Positions 1 to 5,150 of a stretch of DNA of 11,589 nucleotides are shown here, piece by piece (positions within the stretch are counted from its first letter, which is position 1; each line of letters begins with the position of its first letter). Made by a program: the position numbers and the translations under genes. The stretch is taken from NCBI GenBank assembly GCA_003550625.1, contig PUKU01000031.1:1-11589 (forward strand). The letters run 5' to 3'. This stretch comes from Candidatus Aenigmatarchaeota archaeon (GTDB taxonomy: Archaea; Aenigmatarchaeota; Aenigmatarchaeia; PWEA01). The notes below the pieces were generated by a model. That model made no database searches. It saw only the letters and a list, made by a program, of their open reading frames with translations, and was not told where the DNA came from.

Positions 1-299
1 CAGGAGACATAGACGAGGAGGAGAAGACTAAGCTCCAGGATACGATAAAAAATTGCAAGATACCTGAATACCTTCTCAACAGGAGAAAGGATCCAGAAGA
101 CGGCGAAAGTAAAATGCTCGTATCAACGGACCTAGATATACAACACAGAGAAGATATAAACAGTATGAAAAAGCTCGGTACCTACAGAGGAATGAGACAT
201 AGACGGGGACTCCCAGTAAGGGGACAGAAAACACAGTCCAGCTTCAGAGGGGACTCATCTGTGGGTGTTTCGACTGAAAAAATAAAGAAAAAGAGTTGA
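1..299 (+). CDS. rps13: 30S ribosomal protein uS13 (S13), 5'-truncated by window edge
   Basis: C-terminal part of ribosomal protein uS13, a small-subunit head protein that contacts the P-site tRNA and forms bridges to the large subunit. The reading frame is open from base 3 to the TGA at 297-299, so the start lies upstream of the window. The visible part, about 98 residues, contains the family signatures IPEYLLNRRKDPE, DLDIQHREDI, KKLGTYRGMRHRRGLPVRGQ and a short lysine-rich tail. The conserved YRGxRHxxGLPVRGQ block is the rRNA-binding region. The ATG at 114 is internal, because recognisable uS13 sequence continues upstream of it. It is the first gene seen of the operon uS13-uS4-uS11-rpoD, and the next gene starts 4 bases after its stop. 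Identification is firm; only the 5' end is missing. Confidence 0.96.
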   Translation, partial: GDIDEEEKTKLQDTIKNCKIPEYLLNRRKDPEDGESKMLVSTDLDIQHREDINSMKKLGTYRGMRHRRGLPVRGQKTQSSFRGDSSVGVSTEKIKKKS

Positions 300-303
300 T
301 TAC

Positions 304-786
304 ATGGGAGATCAGAAGAAACAGAGAAAGAAATATGAGAAGCCCTTGATAGCATGGGATGAGAGAAGGCTTGAGAAGGACAGAGGAGTCATGAAGCACT
401 ACGGACTAAAGAGAAAGGACGAAATACTTAAGATGGAAAGCTTTCTCCGTGAGCTCAGAAGAAGGGCCAGGAATGCTGCTGCAGGTGCAACGGAGAAGGA
501 GAAGGAAGAGCTTCTTTCGAAGTGCAGAAACATAGGCCTGATTGGCGAGGAAGATGATACAAGTCAGATACTTAGAATAGAACTGAGAGATATACTTGAC
601 AGAAGACTGCAGACCTTTGTATCTAAGAAGGCAGGGGTAGGAAGTCCCGCTCACGCAAGACAGCTGGTAGTTCATGGCCACGTAAAGGTCGGCGAAAGAA
701 CAATGAAATCACCGTCCTTCTTGGTTCCAAAAAAGCTCGAAGATAAAATAAATATAGACGAAAAACTAACGGTTGATGAACAATGA
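304..786 (+). CDS. rps4: 30S ribosomal protein uS4 (S4), archaeal type
   Basis: Primary 16S rRNA-binding protein of the small subunit body, 160 residues, slightly short for the archaeal family (usually about 170-180). The N-terminus MGDQKKQRKKYEKPLIAWD is the typical archaeal/eukaryotic uS4 (S9e-like) start, which fixes the ATG. A helical region with FLRELRRRARN follows. From about residue 100 comes the S4 RNA-binding domain: DILDRRLQTFVSKK, then ARQLVVHGHVKVGERTMKSPSFLVP. The C-terminus stops soon after the S4 domain, so the usual extended tail is trimmed. There is no clear Shine-Dalgarno sequence between the uS13 stop and this start, which suggests translational coupling. Its TGA overlaps the uS11 ATG in an ATGA junction at 783-786. 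Confidence 0.97.
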   Translation: MGDQKKQRKKYEKPLIAWDERRLEKDRGVMKHYGLKRKDEILKMESFLRELRRRARNAAAGATEKEKEELLSKCRNIGLIGEEDDTSQILRIELRDILDRRLQTFVSKKAGVGSPAHARQLVVHGHVKVGERTMKSPSFLVPKKLEDKINIDEKLTVDEQ

Positions 787-1169
787 CTGAAAGAAAGGGA
801 ATTGCAAATATAAGATCATCAAAAAACAACACAATAGTACACATAACAGATCTCTCTGGATCAGAGACCATAAGCAGATACACGGGCGGAATGATAACAG
901 ACCAGGATAGAAACAAGGGCACGTCCTTTGCAGCAATGCAGGCTGCAAAAAAAGCAGCAAGTGAAGCACAGGAAAAGGGTATAAACAAAGTTGACATAAA
1001 GGTAAAGGCACCAGGAGGCCATGGATCAAAGAGCCCAGGTCAAGGCGCACAACCTGCAATAAGGGCAATAGCAAGAGCTGGGATGCGTATAGGTAAAATA
1101 GAGGATATAACACCAATACCACACGATTCGACAAGGAGACCTGGTGGAAAAAGAGGAAAGAGGGTTTAG
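783..1169 (+). CDS. rps11: 30S ribosomal protein uS11 (S11)
   Basis: Small-subunit platform protein lining the mRNA exit channel near the E site, 128 residues, normal for archaea. Conserved blocks: a beta-strand region NNTIVHITDLSGSETISRYTGGM (about 17-39), TSFAAMQAAKKAA, the GI/VDIKVKAPGG segment, and the C-terminal rRNA-binding run IARAGMRIGKIEDITPIPHD followed by a basic end, GGKRGKRV. The start overlaps the uS4 stop by 4 bases. A purine-rich GGTTGATGA lies just upstream as a possible ribosome-binding site. It sits between uS4 and rpoD, the conserved archaeal order. Nothing is anomalous. Confidence 0.97.
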   Translation: MTERKGIANIRSSKNNTIVHITDLSGSETISRYTGGMITDQDRNKGTSFAAMQAAKKAASEAQEKGINKVDIKVKAPGGHGSKSPGQGAQPAIRAIARAGMRIGKIEDITPIPHDSTRRPGGKRGKRV

Positions 1170-1172
1170 ATC

Positions 1173-1958
1173 ATGAAACTGGAAAAGATAGAAGGCGAAG
1201 ATAAAAAACTGAAGTTCATAGCAAGCGAAACCAGTCCTGCGATGATGAATGCTATGAGAAGAGTATCAATGCACCACATACCTGTTCTTGCAGTAGAAGA
1301 TGTGGGAATCATAGAAAACAGCTCACCTCTCTTCGATGAGGTAATAGCACAAAGGCTTGGTCAGGTACCTCTTGTATTCGATGCAGATAAGTTTGATTCA
1401 AGAGAGGAGTGTGACTGTGAAGAAGGCTGTTCCAACTGTGAAGCCAGATTCACACTAAAGGCAGAGGGACCAGGAAAGGTAGTATCAGGCGATCTTGTTT
1501 CCGAGTCCGGTGAAGTCGATGTCCTATACGACAAGATACCGATAACTATACTCGATGAAAACCAGGCCATAGATATAGAGGCTACCGCTGTGCTTTCGAC
1601 CGGAAAGGATCACTCAAAGCACCAGGCATCTATAAGCTCATACCAGTACTACCCACTGATAGACATAGACCAGGATGACATAACGGAAGAAGAAAAAAAG
1701 AAGGTCGTAGAAGTATGCCCACGGGATGTATTCAAACTAAAGAACGGAAAGCTTGAATTAAACGATAAGATGTCATGTACTTTATGTAACGAATGCGTAG
1801 AAACTATCGAATCTGATGGGCTCGTGGTTACAGGAGACAAGGAAAGGTTTATATTTAAGGTAGAATCTGTGTCTTCCCACAGCCCAGAGGAAATACTCAA
1901 GAAGACCGCTGAGATACTAGATGAGAAGGCGGACAAGGTAATCGAAAAGTTAAGCTAG
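1173..1958 (+). CDS. rpoD: DNA-directed RNA polymerase subunit D (Rpb3/AC40/alpha-like), with zinc loop and Fe-S domain
   Basis: Assembly-platform subunit of archaeal RNA polymerase. It pairs with subunit L and nucleates B, N and A. 261 residues. The alpha-like dimerisation domain begins at once with NAMRRVSMHHIPVLAVEDV (26-44). A Cys loop C80-x-C82-x3-C86-x2-C89 has the same spacing as the zinc site of eukaryotic Rpb3. An inserted ferredoxin-like domain (about 165-225) holds C182-Pro and C202-x2-C205-x2-C208, enough ligands for one [4Fe-4S] cluster. The last about 30 residues are a charged helix typical of the C-terminal dimer helix. GAGGG eight bases upstream of the ATG serves as Shine-Dalgarno. 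The stop TAG at 1956-1958 shares its final G with the first base of tRNA-Leu, an unusual overlap. Confidence 0.97.
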   Translation: MKLEKIEGEDKKLKFIASETSPAMMNAMRRVSMHHIPVLAVEDVGIIENSSPLFDEVIAQRLGQVPLVFDADKFDSREECDCEEGCSNCEARFTLKAEGPGKVVSGDLVSESGEVDVLYDKIPITILDENQAIDIEATAVLSTGKDHSKHQASISSYQYYPLIDIDQDDITEEEKKKVVEVCPRDVFKLKNGKLELNDKMSCTLCNECVETIESDGLVVTGDKERFIFKVESVSSHSPEEILKKTAEILDEKADKVIEKLS

Positions 1959-1979
1959 CGGGGGTAACCAAGCGGTCAA

Positions 1980-1998
1980 AGGTTAAGTATACGACTAA
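1980..1998 (+). other. Predicted 19-nt D-loop intron of tRNA-Leu (position 21/22)
   Basis: The segment between G18-G19 and the 3' strand of the D stem is 19 bases too long and is flanked by a near direct repeat (CAAAGGU/UAAAGGU), so the exact junction is formally ambiguous. Placing the cuts after 1979 and 1998 gives a four-base-pair central helix, GGUC (1974-1977) with GACU (1993-1996), counting one G-U. It is flanked by AA^A bulges at 1978-1980 and 1997-1999, as in an archaeal BHB splice motif. The intron-side helix is weak (about two pairs, G1982-U1983 with A1991-C1992), so this is a relaxed BHB. The junction falls between tRNA positions 21 and 22, the same place as the insert in tRNA-Asp. 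Confidence 0.7.
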
Positions 1999-2014
1999 AG
2001 GTGCAGGACTTAAG

Positions 2015-2056
2015 TTCCGACTTAAGTTTTGATGCCCACGTGGGCGATGATAGGAA
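2015..2056 (+). other. 42-nt canonical (37/38) anticodon-loop intron of tRNA-Leu
   Basis: Insert between G37 (2014) and A38 (2057). BHB central helix: CUUA (2009-2012) with UAGG (2051-2054), one U-G. Bulges are AG^U (2013-2015) and AA^A (2055-2057), with cleavage after the second bulge base on each side as expected. The intron holds a perfect 12-base palindrome GCCCACGUGGGC (2034-2045) that can fold as a four-bp hairpin. It also holds a second copy of the exon sequence GACUUAAGUU (2007-2016, repeated at 2019-2028). Because ACUUAAGU is itself palindromic, the two copies can pair with each other and form a competing fold. Confidence 0.88.
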
Positions 2057-2117
2057 ATCCTGTGGCTTAGTGCCTTCGTCGGTTCGAATCCGGCCCCCCG
2101 CATAAAACGGTGGAAAT

Positions 2118-2471
2118 ATGAAAAAAACAAACCCTGTTTTGAAAAGGACCATCGCAGAACTTGAAGAGAAGGGTAGGAAGGAAGATGTGGATGTCTGGAA
2201 GGACCTCTCAGAAAGGCTAAAGAGGGCTAGGAGAAAACAGAGATCTGTAAACCTCTCCAAGATAGATAGATACACTGAAGAGGGGGAAACGGTAGTAGTC
2301 CCGGGAAAGGTCACAGGCAGTGGAAAAATAACAAAGAAAGTAACAGTAGCAGCAGTTGGCTTCTCAGATCAAGCAAGAAGCCGGATAGAGGAAGTCGGCA
2401 CTGCCGTGGACATCAGAGACCTAGTGGATAAAAATCCGAGTGGTAAGGGTATCAAGATAATGGAGGGATAA
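2118..2471 (+). CDS. rpl18e: 50S ribosomal protein eL18 (L18e)
   Basis: Large-subunit protein of the archaeal/eukaryotic eL18 family, distantly related to bacterial L15; 117 residues, typical length for archaea. Recognisable features are the N-terminal KTNPVLKRTIAELEEKGRKEDVDVW stretch, the basic RLKRARRKQRSVNLSKIDRYT segment, and the core fold VVVPGKVTGSGKITKKVTVAAVGFSDQARSRIEE. The end GKGIKIMEG matches the family's usual short glycine/lysine-containing tail. GGTGG at 2109-2113, five bases before the ATG and only six bases after the tRNA-Leu 3' end, is the ribosome-binding site. The message therefore starts almost immediately downstream of the tRNA 3' processing site. Followed one base later by uL13. 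Confidence 0.96.
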   Translation: MKKTNPVLKRTIAELEEKGRKEDVDVWKDLSERLKRARRKQRSVNLSKIDRYTEEGETVVVPGKVTGSGKITKKVTVAAVGFSDQARSRIEEVGTAVDIRDLVDKNPSGKGIKIMEG

Positions 2472-2472
2472 A

Positions 2473-2871
2473 ATGATAGTAGATGCAGATAAACAGATAA
2501 TGGGAAGGCTTTCGTCCAGTGTAGCAAGCATAATATTAAAGGGAGAGGAAGTAAAGATAATCAACTGCGAAAAGGCCGTAATATCAGGAAGACCGGAAAA
2601 CACTGTAAACAAGTACCTGAAAAAGAAGGAGATTGGCGATCCAAGACATGGTCCACACACATCACTAAGACCAGAAAACATACTAAGGGACTCTATAAAA
2701 GGCATGCTCCCTAAAAGGAAGAAAAGAGGTAAGGAAGCCCTCAGAAAACTCGAGATAGTAAGAGGCAATCCTGATGGGGAGGAAGGAGAAAAAATTGCAA
2801 AGGGCACGGATAAACTCACAACAAACTATATAACGGTCGGAGAACTATCTCAGAGGATAGGTGGTAAATGA
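2473..2871 (+). CDS. rpl13: 50S ribosomal protein uL13 (L13)
   Basis: Large-subunit protein uL13, binding 23S rRNA; 132 residues, a little short of the about 145 common in haloarchaea. Features: N-terminal VDADKQIMGRLSSSVASIIL (about 3-22), the strand KIINCEKAVISG, the loop GPHTSLRPENILRDSIKGMLP (about 60-80), and RGKEALRKLEIVRGNP. Shine-Dalgarno GGAGGG (2462-2467) lies inside the last codons of eL18, showing translational coupling. The TGA at 2869-2871 overlaps the uS9 start ATGATG. The operon position eL18-uL13-uS9 is the standard archaeal arrangement. Confidence 0.96.
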   Translation: MIVDADKQIMGRLSSSVASIILKGEEVKIINCEKAVISGRPENTVNKYLKKKEIGDPRHGPHTSLRPENILRDSIKGMLPKRKKRGKEALRKLEIVRGNPDGEEGEKIAKGTDKLTTNYITVGELSQRIGGK

Positions 2872-3272
2872 TGTCCATTAACACTATAGGAAAGAGGAAG
2901 GAGGCGAAGGCAAGGGCCAAGGTAGAAGAAGGTAGCGGAAATATAAGGATAAACTCCAGACCACTCGAAAGTTTCCAGGACGAAATGGTTACTCTGATGA
3001 TAAGGGAACCCCTGAAACTAGCAGGGAATCTCTCAGAAAAGGTAGATATGAACATAAAGGTTTCCGGTGGAGGAAAAATAGGCCAAGCAGAAGCAGTCAG
3101 ACAGGCTATAGCAAAGGGCCTCGTTCAGTTTTCAGGTGACGATAAGCTCGAGAAGAAGTTTGAAGAGTACGATAGATATATGCTCGTAAGGGACTCCAGA
3201 ACAACCGAGCCACACAAACCATCCGTATCAAGCAAGGGTGCAAGAAAACACAAGCAGAGGAGCAAGAGGTGA
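2868..3272 (+). CDS. rps9: 30S ribosomal protein uS9 (S9)
   Basis: Small-subunit head protein whose C-terminal tail reaches the P-site tRNA anticodon stem; 133-134 residues, normal. Signature blocks: INTIGKRKEAKARAKVEEGSG at the N-terminus, VSGGGKIGQAEAVRQAIAKGL in the middle (about 66-86), and a basic tail GARKHKQRSKR. The very last residues are Lys-Arg, where most uS9 proteins end in Tyr-Arg; the terminal Arg that touches tRNA is kept. Two ATG codons stand in tandem (2868 and 2871). GGTGGT at 2860-2865 is better spaced for the second, so the protein may begin MSINTIGK. The start overlaps the uL13 stop. Confidence 0.96.
   Translation: MMSINTIGKRKEAKARAKVEEGSGNIRINSRPLESFQDEMVTLMIREPLKLAGNLSEKVDMNIKVSGGGKIGQAEAVRQAIAKGLVQFSGDDKLEKKFEEYDRYMLVRDSRTTEPHKPSVSSKGARKHKQRSKR
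3266..3272 (+). promoter_or_regulatory. Shine-Dalgarno GAGGTGA deciding the rpoN start
   Basis: GAGGTGA sits across the end of uS9, including its TGA stop, and four bases before ATG 3277. It matches the archaeal anti-Shine-Dalgarno core well. It selects MIIPVRC as the rpoN start over an in-frame upstream ATG at 3238. Confidence 0.75.
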
Positions 3273-3276
3273 GAAA

Positions 3277-3471
3277 ATGATAATTCCTGTAAGATGTATA
3301 AGCTGTGGAAAGCCCATTGGTCATCTTTGGGAAGAATTCAAGGGAAGGACGGGAGACGGAGAAGACAAAAAGGAAGTACTGGACGATCTGGGGCTTGAAA
3401 GGTACTGCTGCAGAAGTATATTCTTGACACACACCGATCTGGCAGAAAAGGCAGCAAAGTTCAAGAAGTAG
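3277..3471 (+). CDS. rpoN: DNA-directed RNA polymerase subunit N (Rpb10-like)
   Basis: Small zinc-binding subunit of the archaeal RNA polymerase assembly platform, contacting D and B; 64 residues, the usual size. It starts MIIPVRCISCGKPIG as the family does. Zinc ligands are C7-x2-C10 and the characteristic adjacent pair C44-C45 in RYCCRSIFLTHTDL. An in-frame ATG at 3238 would add 13 residues unlike the family and overlap uS9, so the ATG behind the GAGGTGA box is preferred. It is the last gene of the operon segment, with its stop at 3469-3471. The rpoK and enolase genes that often follow rpoN in archaea are absent here. Confidence 0.96.
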   Translation: MIIPVRCISCGKPIGHLWEEFKGRTGDGEDKKEVLDDLGLERYCCRSIFLTHTDLAEKAAKFKK

Positions 3472-3481
3472 ACAGATAATC

Positions 3482-3489
3482 TTTATTTA
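3482..3489 (+). promoter_or_regulatory. Putative TATA box for the membrane-protein gene
   Basis: TTTATTTA lies just after the rpoN stop. A start of transcription about 26 bases downstream would fall near 3510-3513, next to the GGTGA ribosome-binding site and the TTG start. A second candidate, GATAAATAC (3491-3499), would give a leaderless message. Both are inferred from spacing and composition only. Confidence 0.45.
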
Positions 3490-3520
3490 CGATAAATACA
3501 AACCTATTACTGGTGAAACC

Positions 3521-4915
3521 TTGAAAAGGATACTCCTTGTAGCTTCGCTGTTTTTTGTATCACTGGTAATTTCTCCTGCTGTTATGGCAGACATAGGGAT
3601 AGAGTACGAAGAAAGGGACACGTGTAAAATTCTACCACATACATACGAGGTAAACATAACCAACCTTCAAGAAAGTAGAAATATTTTCAGGGTAAGGGTT
3701 CCACGCGGCTTCTCTAGGTGGGTAACAGTATCGGATAGTATACTCAGGATAAGCCCGGGCGATCAAGAAACTATATATCTAGACGTATCTGCACCCAGAG
3801 GAGTTGAACTGGGAGACTACAACATAAACATGACCGTCATGACCGAAGACGAACCCAGGGTGGCTGAGAACTTTGAGCTCTGTTTTATAGTCCTACGTGA
3901 TTATTCCATGGAGGTCGATGATTTTTACATCGATTCGGACGAGTACAGTCCAGGGGAAACTATAAAGGCAACAGTGGATGTCAAAAATGATGGAACAAAG
4001 GACTTTGACGATGGTATATTTAGGATAGAAATGATGAAGGACGGTACTGCTATCGAGGAGTCCAGCACAGAGTTTAATCTTGAGACGGGTAAAAGAAAGG
4101 TTATCGACACATCGATAGTCCTGGACAAACTACAGAAACCGGGCGATTATGAGATAAGATACGAGGTCATGGGAGCAGGACACACTGTAATGAAAGGATC
4201 CGAGCGTTTCAATATAATAGAGGTGAAGGACTACACGGTTGAGGAGACCTCAGACGGCAGATACATAACGAGAACTACCATCATAGATGTAAAGAACAGC
4301 GGAAACGTGGTCCACAGTGAAGCGATCGAAAGAAGTGCAGGAATCTTCATGTCCTTCCTAACAACACCCGAGGATGCAGAGGTATACAGGGATGGTCTTT
4401 CTGAAGTGTATAGATGGAACGTCGAGCTTGAACCAGGCGAATCCACCCAGCTGAGGTATCAGGTAAGCTACTGGCCCATATACATACTTCTGGTACTTCT
4501 TGCTGTCATACTCTTCCAGATACAGATGTACATCAAGGCACCTGTGGTTAAGAAGAAGGTGGAGAGAAGCGAGATATCCGATGACAAGAGAGTTCTCACG
4601 GTATCGTTGTATGTAACAAACCGTTTGTTTGGAAAGGCCAAAAATGTAATACTCGAAGACTCGGCCCCGTCCGTAACAAGAGTACTTGATGAGTTTGATA
4701 CACTGGAACCAAGCATCGAAAGAAAGGACGACGAAACCATATTAAGATGGAAGCTAAGCGACATCGAACCAGGGGACAGTAGAGTCATACATTACAAGGT
4801 GAAGGTGCTTGTTGAATCGGTGGACGAGCTCATATTTCCGGAGGCCAGCGTAAGAGGTTCTGTCGACGGAAGAACATTTGAAAGATCTTCTTCAAAGGTA
4901 AGGATAGGCGTATAA
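3521..4915 (+). CDS. Exported single-pass membrane protein with Ig-like (NEW3/CARDB/DUF11-type) beta domains
   Basis: 464 residues; exact family not recognised. A signal peptide (1-23, MKRILLVASLFF... ending VMA-D) directs it to the cell surface. Residues about 24-125 resemble a NEW3-type Ig domain (SPGDQETIYLDVSAP, then GDYNINMTV), with two sequons N45-I-T and N103-M-T and the protein's only cysteines, C35 and C121, a possible disulfide. Residues about 128-233 look CARDB-like. Residues about 237-316 form a third beta domain with RWNVELEPGES. A transmembrane helix spans W318-I338 and is followed by KAPVVKKKVER, so the C-terminal 126 residues should be cytoplasmic. They repeat the third domain's pattern (LRWKLSDIEPGDS). 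The TTG start follows GGTGA (3512-3516) by four bases. A scaffold or surface-anchoring role is a guess. A putative membrane-protein gene is also known in a haloarchaeal S9 operon, but homology was not tested. Confidence 0.85.
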   Translation: MKRILLVASLFFVSLVISPAVMADIGIEYEERDTCKILPHTYEVNITNLQESRNIFRVRVPRGFSRWVTVSDSILRISPGDQETIYLDVSAPRGVELGDYNINMTVMTEDEPRVAENFELCFIVLRDYSMEVDDFYIDSDEYSPGETIKATVDVKNDGTKDFDDGIFRIEMMKDGTAIEESSTEFNLETGKRKVIDTSIVLDKLQKPGDYEIRYEVMGAGHTVMKGSERFNIIEVKDYTVEETSDGRYITRTTIIDVKNSGNVVHSEAIERSAGIFMSFLTTPEDAEVYRDGLSEVYRWNVELEPGESTQLRYQVSYWPIYILLVLLAVILFQIQMYIKAPVVKKKVERSEISDDKRVLTVSLYVTNRLFGKAKNVILEDSAPSVTRVLDEFDTLEPSIERKDDETILRWKLSDIEPGDSRVIHYKVKVLVESVDELIFPEASVRGSVDGRTFERSSSKVRIGV

Positions 4916-4936
4916 ATTTACTGGTCACAGAGTAAG

Positions 4937-4946
4937 ATTTAAAAAG
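4937..4946 (+). promoter_or_regulatory. TATA box of the 5S rRNA gene
   Basis: ATTTAAAAAG is centred about 27 bases before the 5S 5' end at 4968, the expected archaeal box A distance. The gap between the membrane-protein stop and the 5S gene is only 52 bases, and this is its clearest signal. Confidence 0.65.
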
Positions 4947-4967
4947 ATTGACTTCGAGGACTACTAA

Positions 4968-5084
4968 GGCTGGCGGCCAAAGCGAAGGGGAAACTCCCGT
5001 ACCCATCTGAACACGGAAGAAAAGCCTTTCAGCGAATTGGCCAGTATCCTCATGAAGAGGAGAAAGTCAGGACGCTGCCGGCCA
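4968..5084 (+). rRNA. rrf: 5S ribosomal RNA
   Basis: About 117 bases, the usual archaeal length. The terminal stem GGCUGGCGGC (4968-4977) pairs over ten positions with GCUGCCGGCC (5074-5083), including two G-U pairs. Inside are the universal landmarks GGGGAAACUCCCGUACCCAU and GAACACGGAAG, then AGCG, and near the 3' end GGAGAAAGUCAGGACGCUGCC-type sequence. It is not next to 16S or 23S within this window: it lies alone behind a protein gene, with its own TATA box, and is followed 67 bases later by tRNA-Asp. A short T-containing stretch (CATTTCT, 5086-5092) may end the transcript. The ends are set by stem pairing and could differ by a base or two. Confidence 0.94.
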
Positions 5085-5110
5085 TCATTTCTACTCAAAG
5101 CAAAGGATAA

Positions 5111-5121
5111 ATACTTAAAAG
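5111..5121 (+). promoter_or_regulatory. Putative TATA box upstream of tRNA-Asp
   Basis: ATACTTAAAAG is centred about 34 bases before the mature tRNA 5' end, so transcription would start near 5142-5146 with a short 5' leader for RNase P to remove. No other TATA-like element lies between 5S and tRNA-Asp. The same promoter could serve the downstream small gene and tRNA-Lys. Confidence 0.5.
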
Positions 5122-5150
5122 GCTTACAACAAGAATGTTATGTCAAAAAT

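Larger units (their letters stand above)
1958..2102 (+). tRNA. tRNA-Leu(UAA) with two predicted introns, embedded in a protein operon
   Basis: Class II tRNA. Acceptor GCGGGGG (1958-1964) pairs with CCCCCGC (2095-2101); discriminator A is 2102; no CCA is encoded. The three-bp D stem is 1967-1969 with 2000-2002. The anticodon stem CAGGA (2004-2008) pairs with UCCUG (2058-2062). Loop C32-U33-UAA-G37 is 2009-2014, giving anticodon UAA at 2011-2013. The long variable arm is 2063-2077, and the T arm GUCGG/CCGGC encloses UUCGAAU (2083-2089). The gene is 145 bases. Removing a 42-base insert in the anticodon loop and a 19-base insert in the D-loop leaves a normal 84-base tRNA. Its first base is the last base of the rpoD stop, and eL18 starts 15 bases downstream, so it must be cut out of a polycistronic mRNA. 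A tRNA-Leu between rpoD and eL18 is also known from haloarchaeal S9 operons. Confidence 0.95.

Noticed and set aside
2034..2045. Palindrome GCCCACGTGGGC as a protein-binding operator
   Set aside because: It lies inside the tRNA-Leu intron and is better explained as an intron hairpin.
2031..2052. Possible C/D-box guide RNA in the tRNA-Leu intron (UUGAUGC and GAUGAUA elements)
   Set aside because: The elements resemble box C only loosely, and no D box CUGA pair at proper spacing is present; the intron is also too short.
3238..3276. Upstream ATG start for rpoN
   Set aside because: It would overlap uS9 by 35 bases and add residues unlike the family; GAGGTGA directly precedes ATG 3277, which gives the canonical MIIPVRC start.
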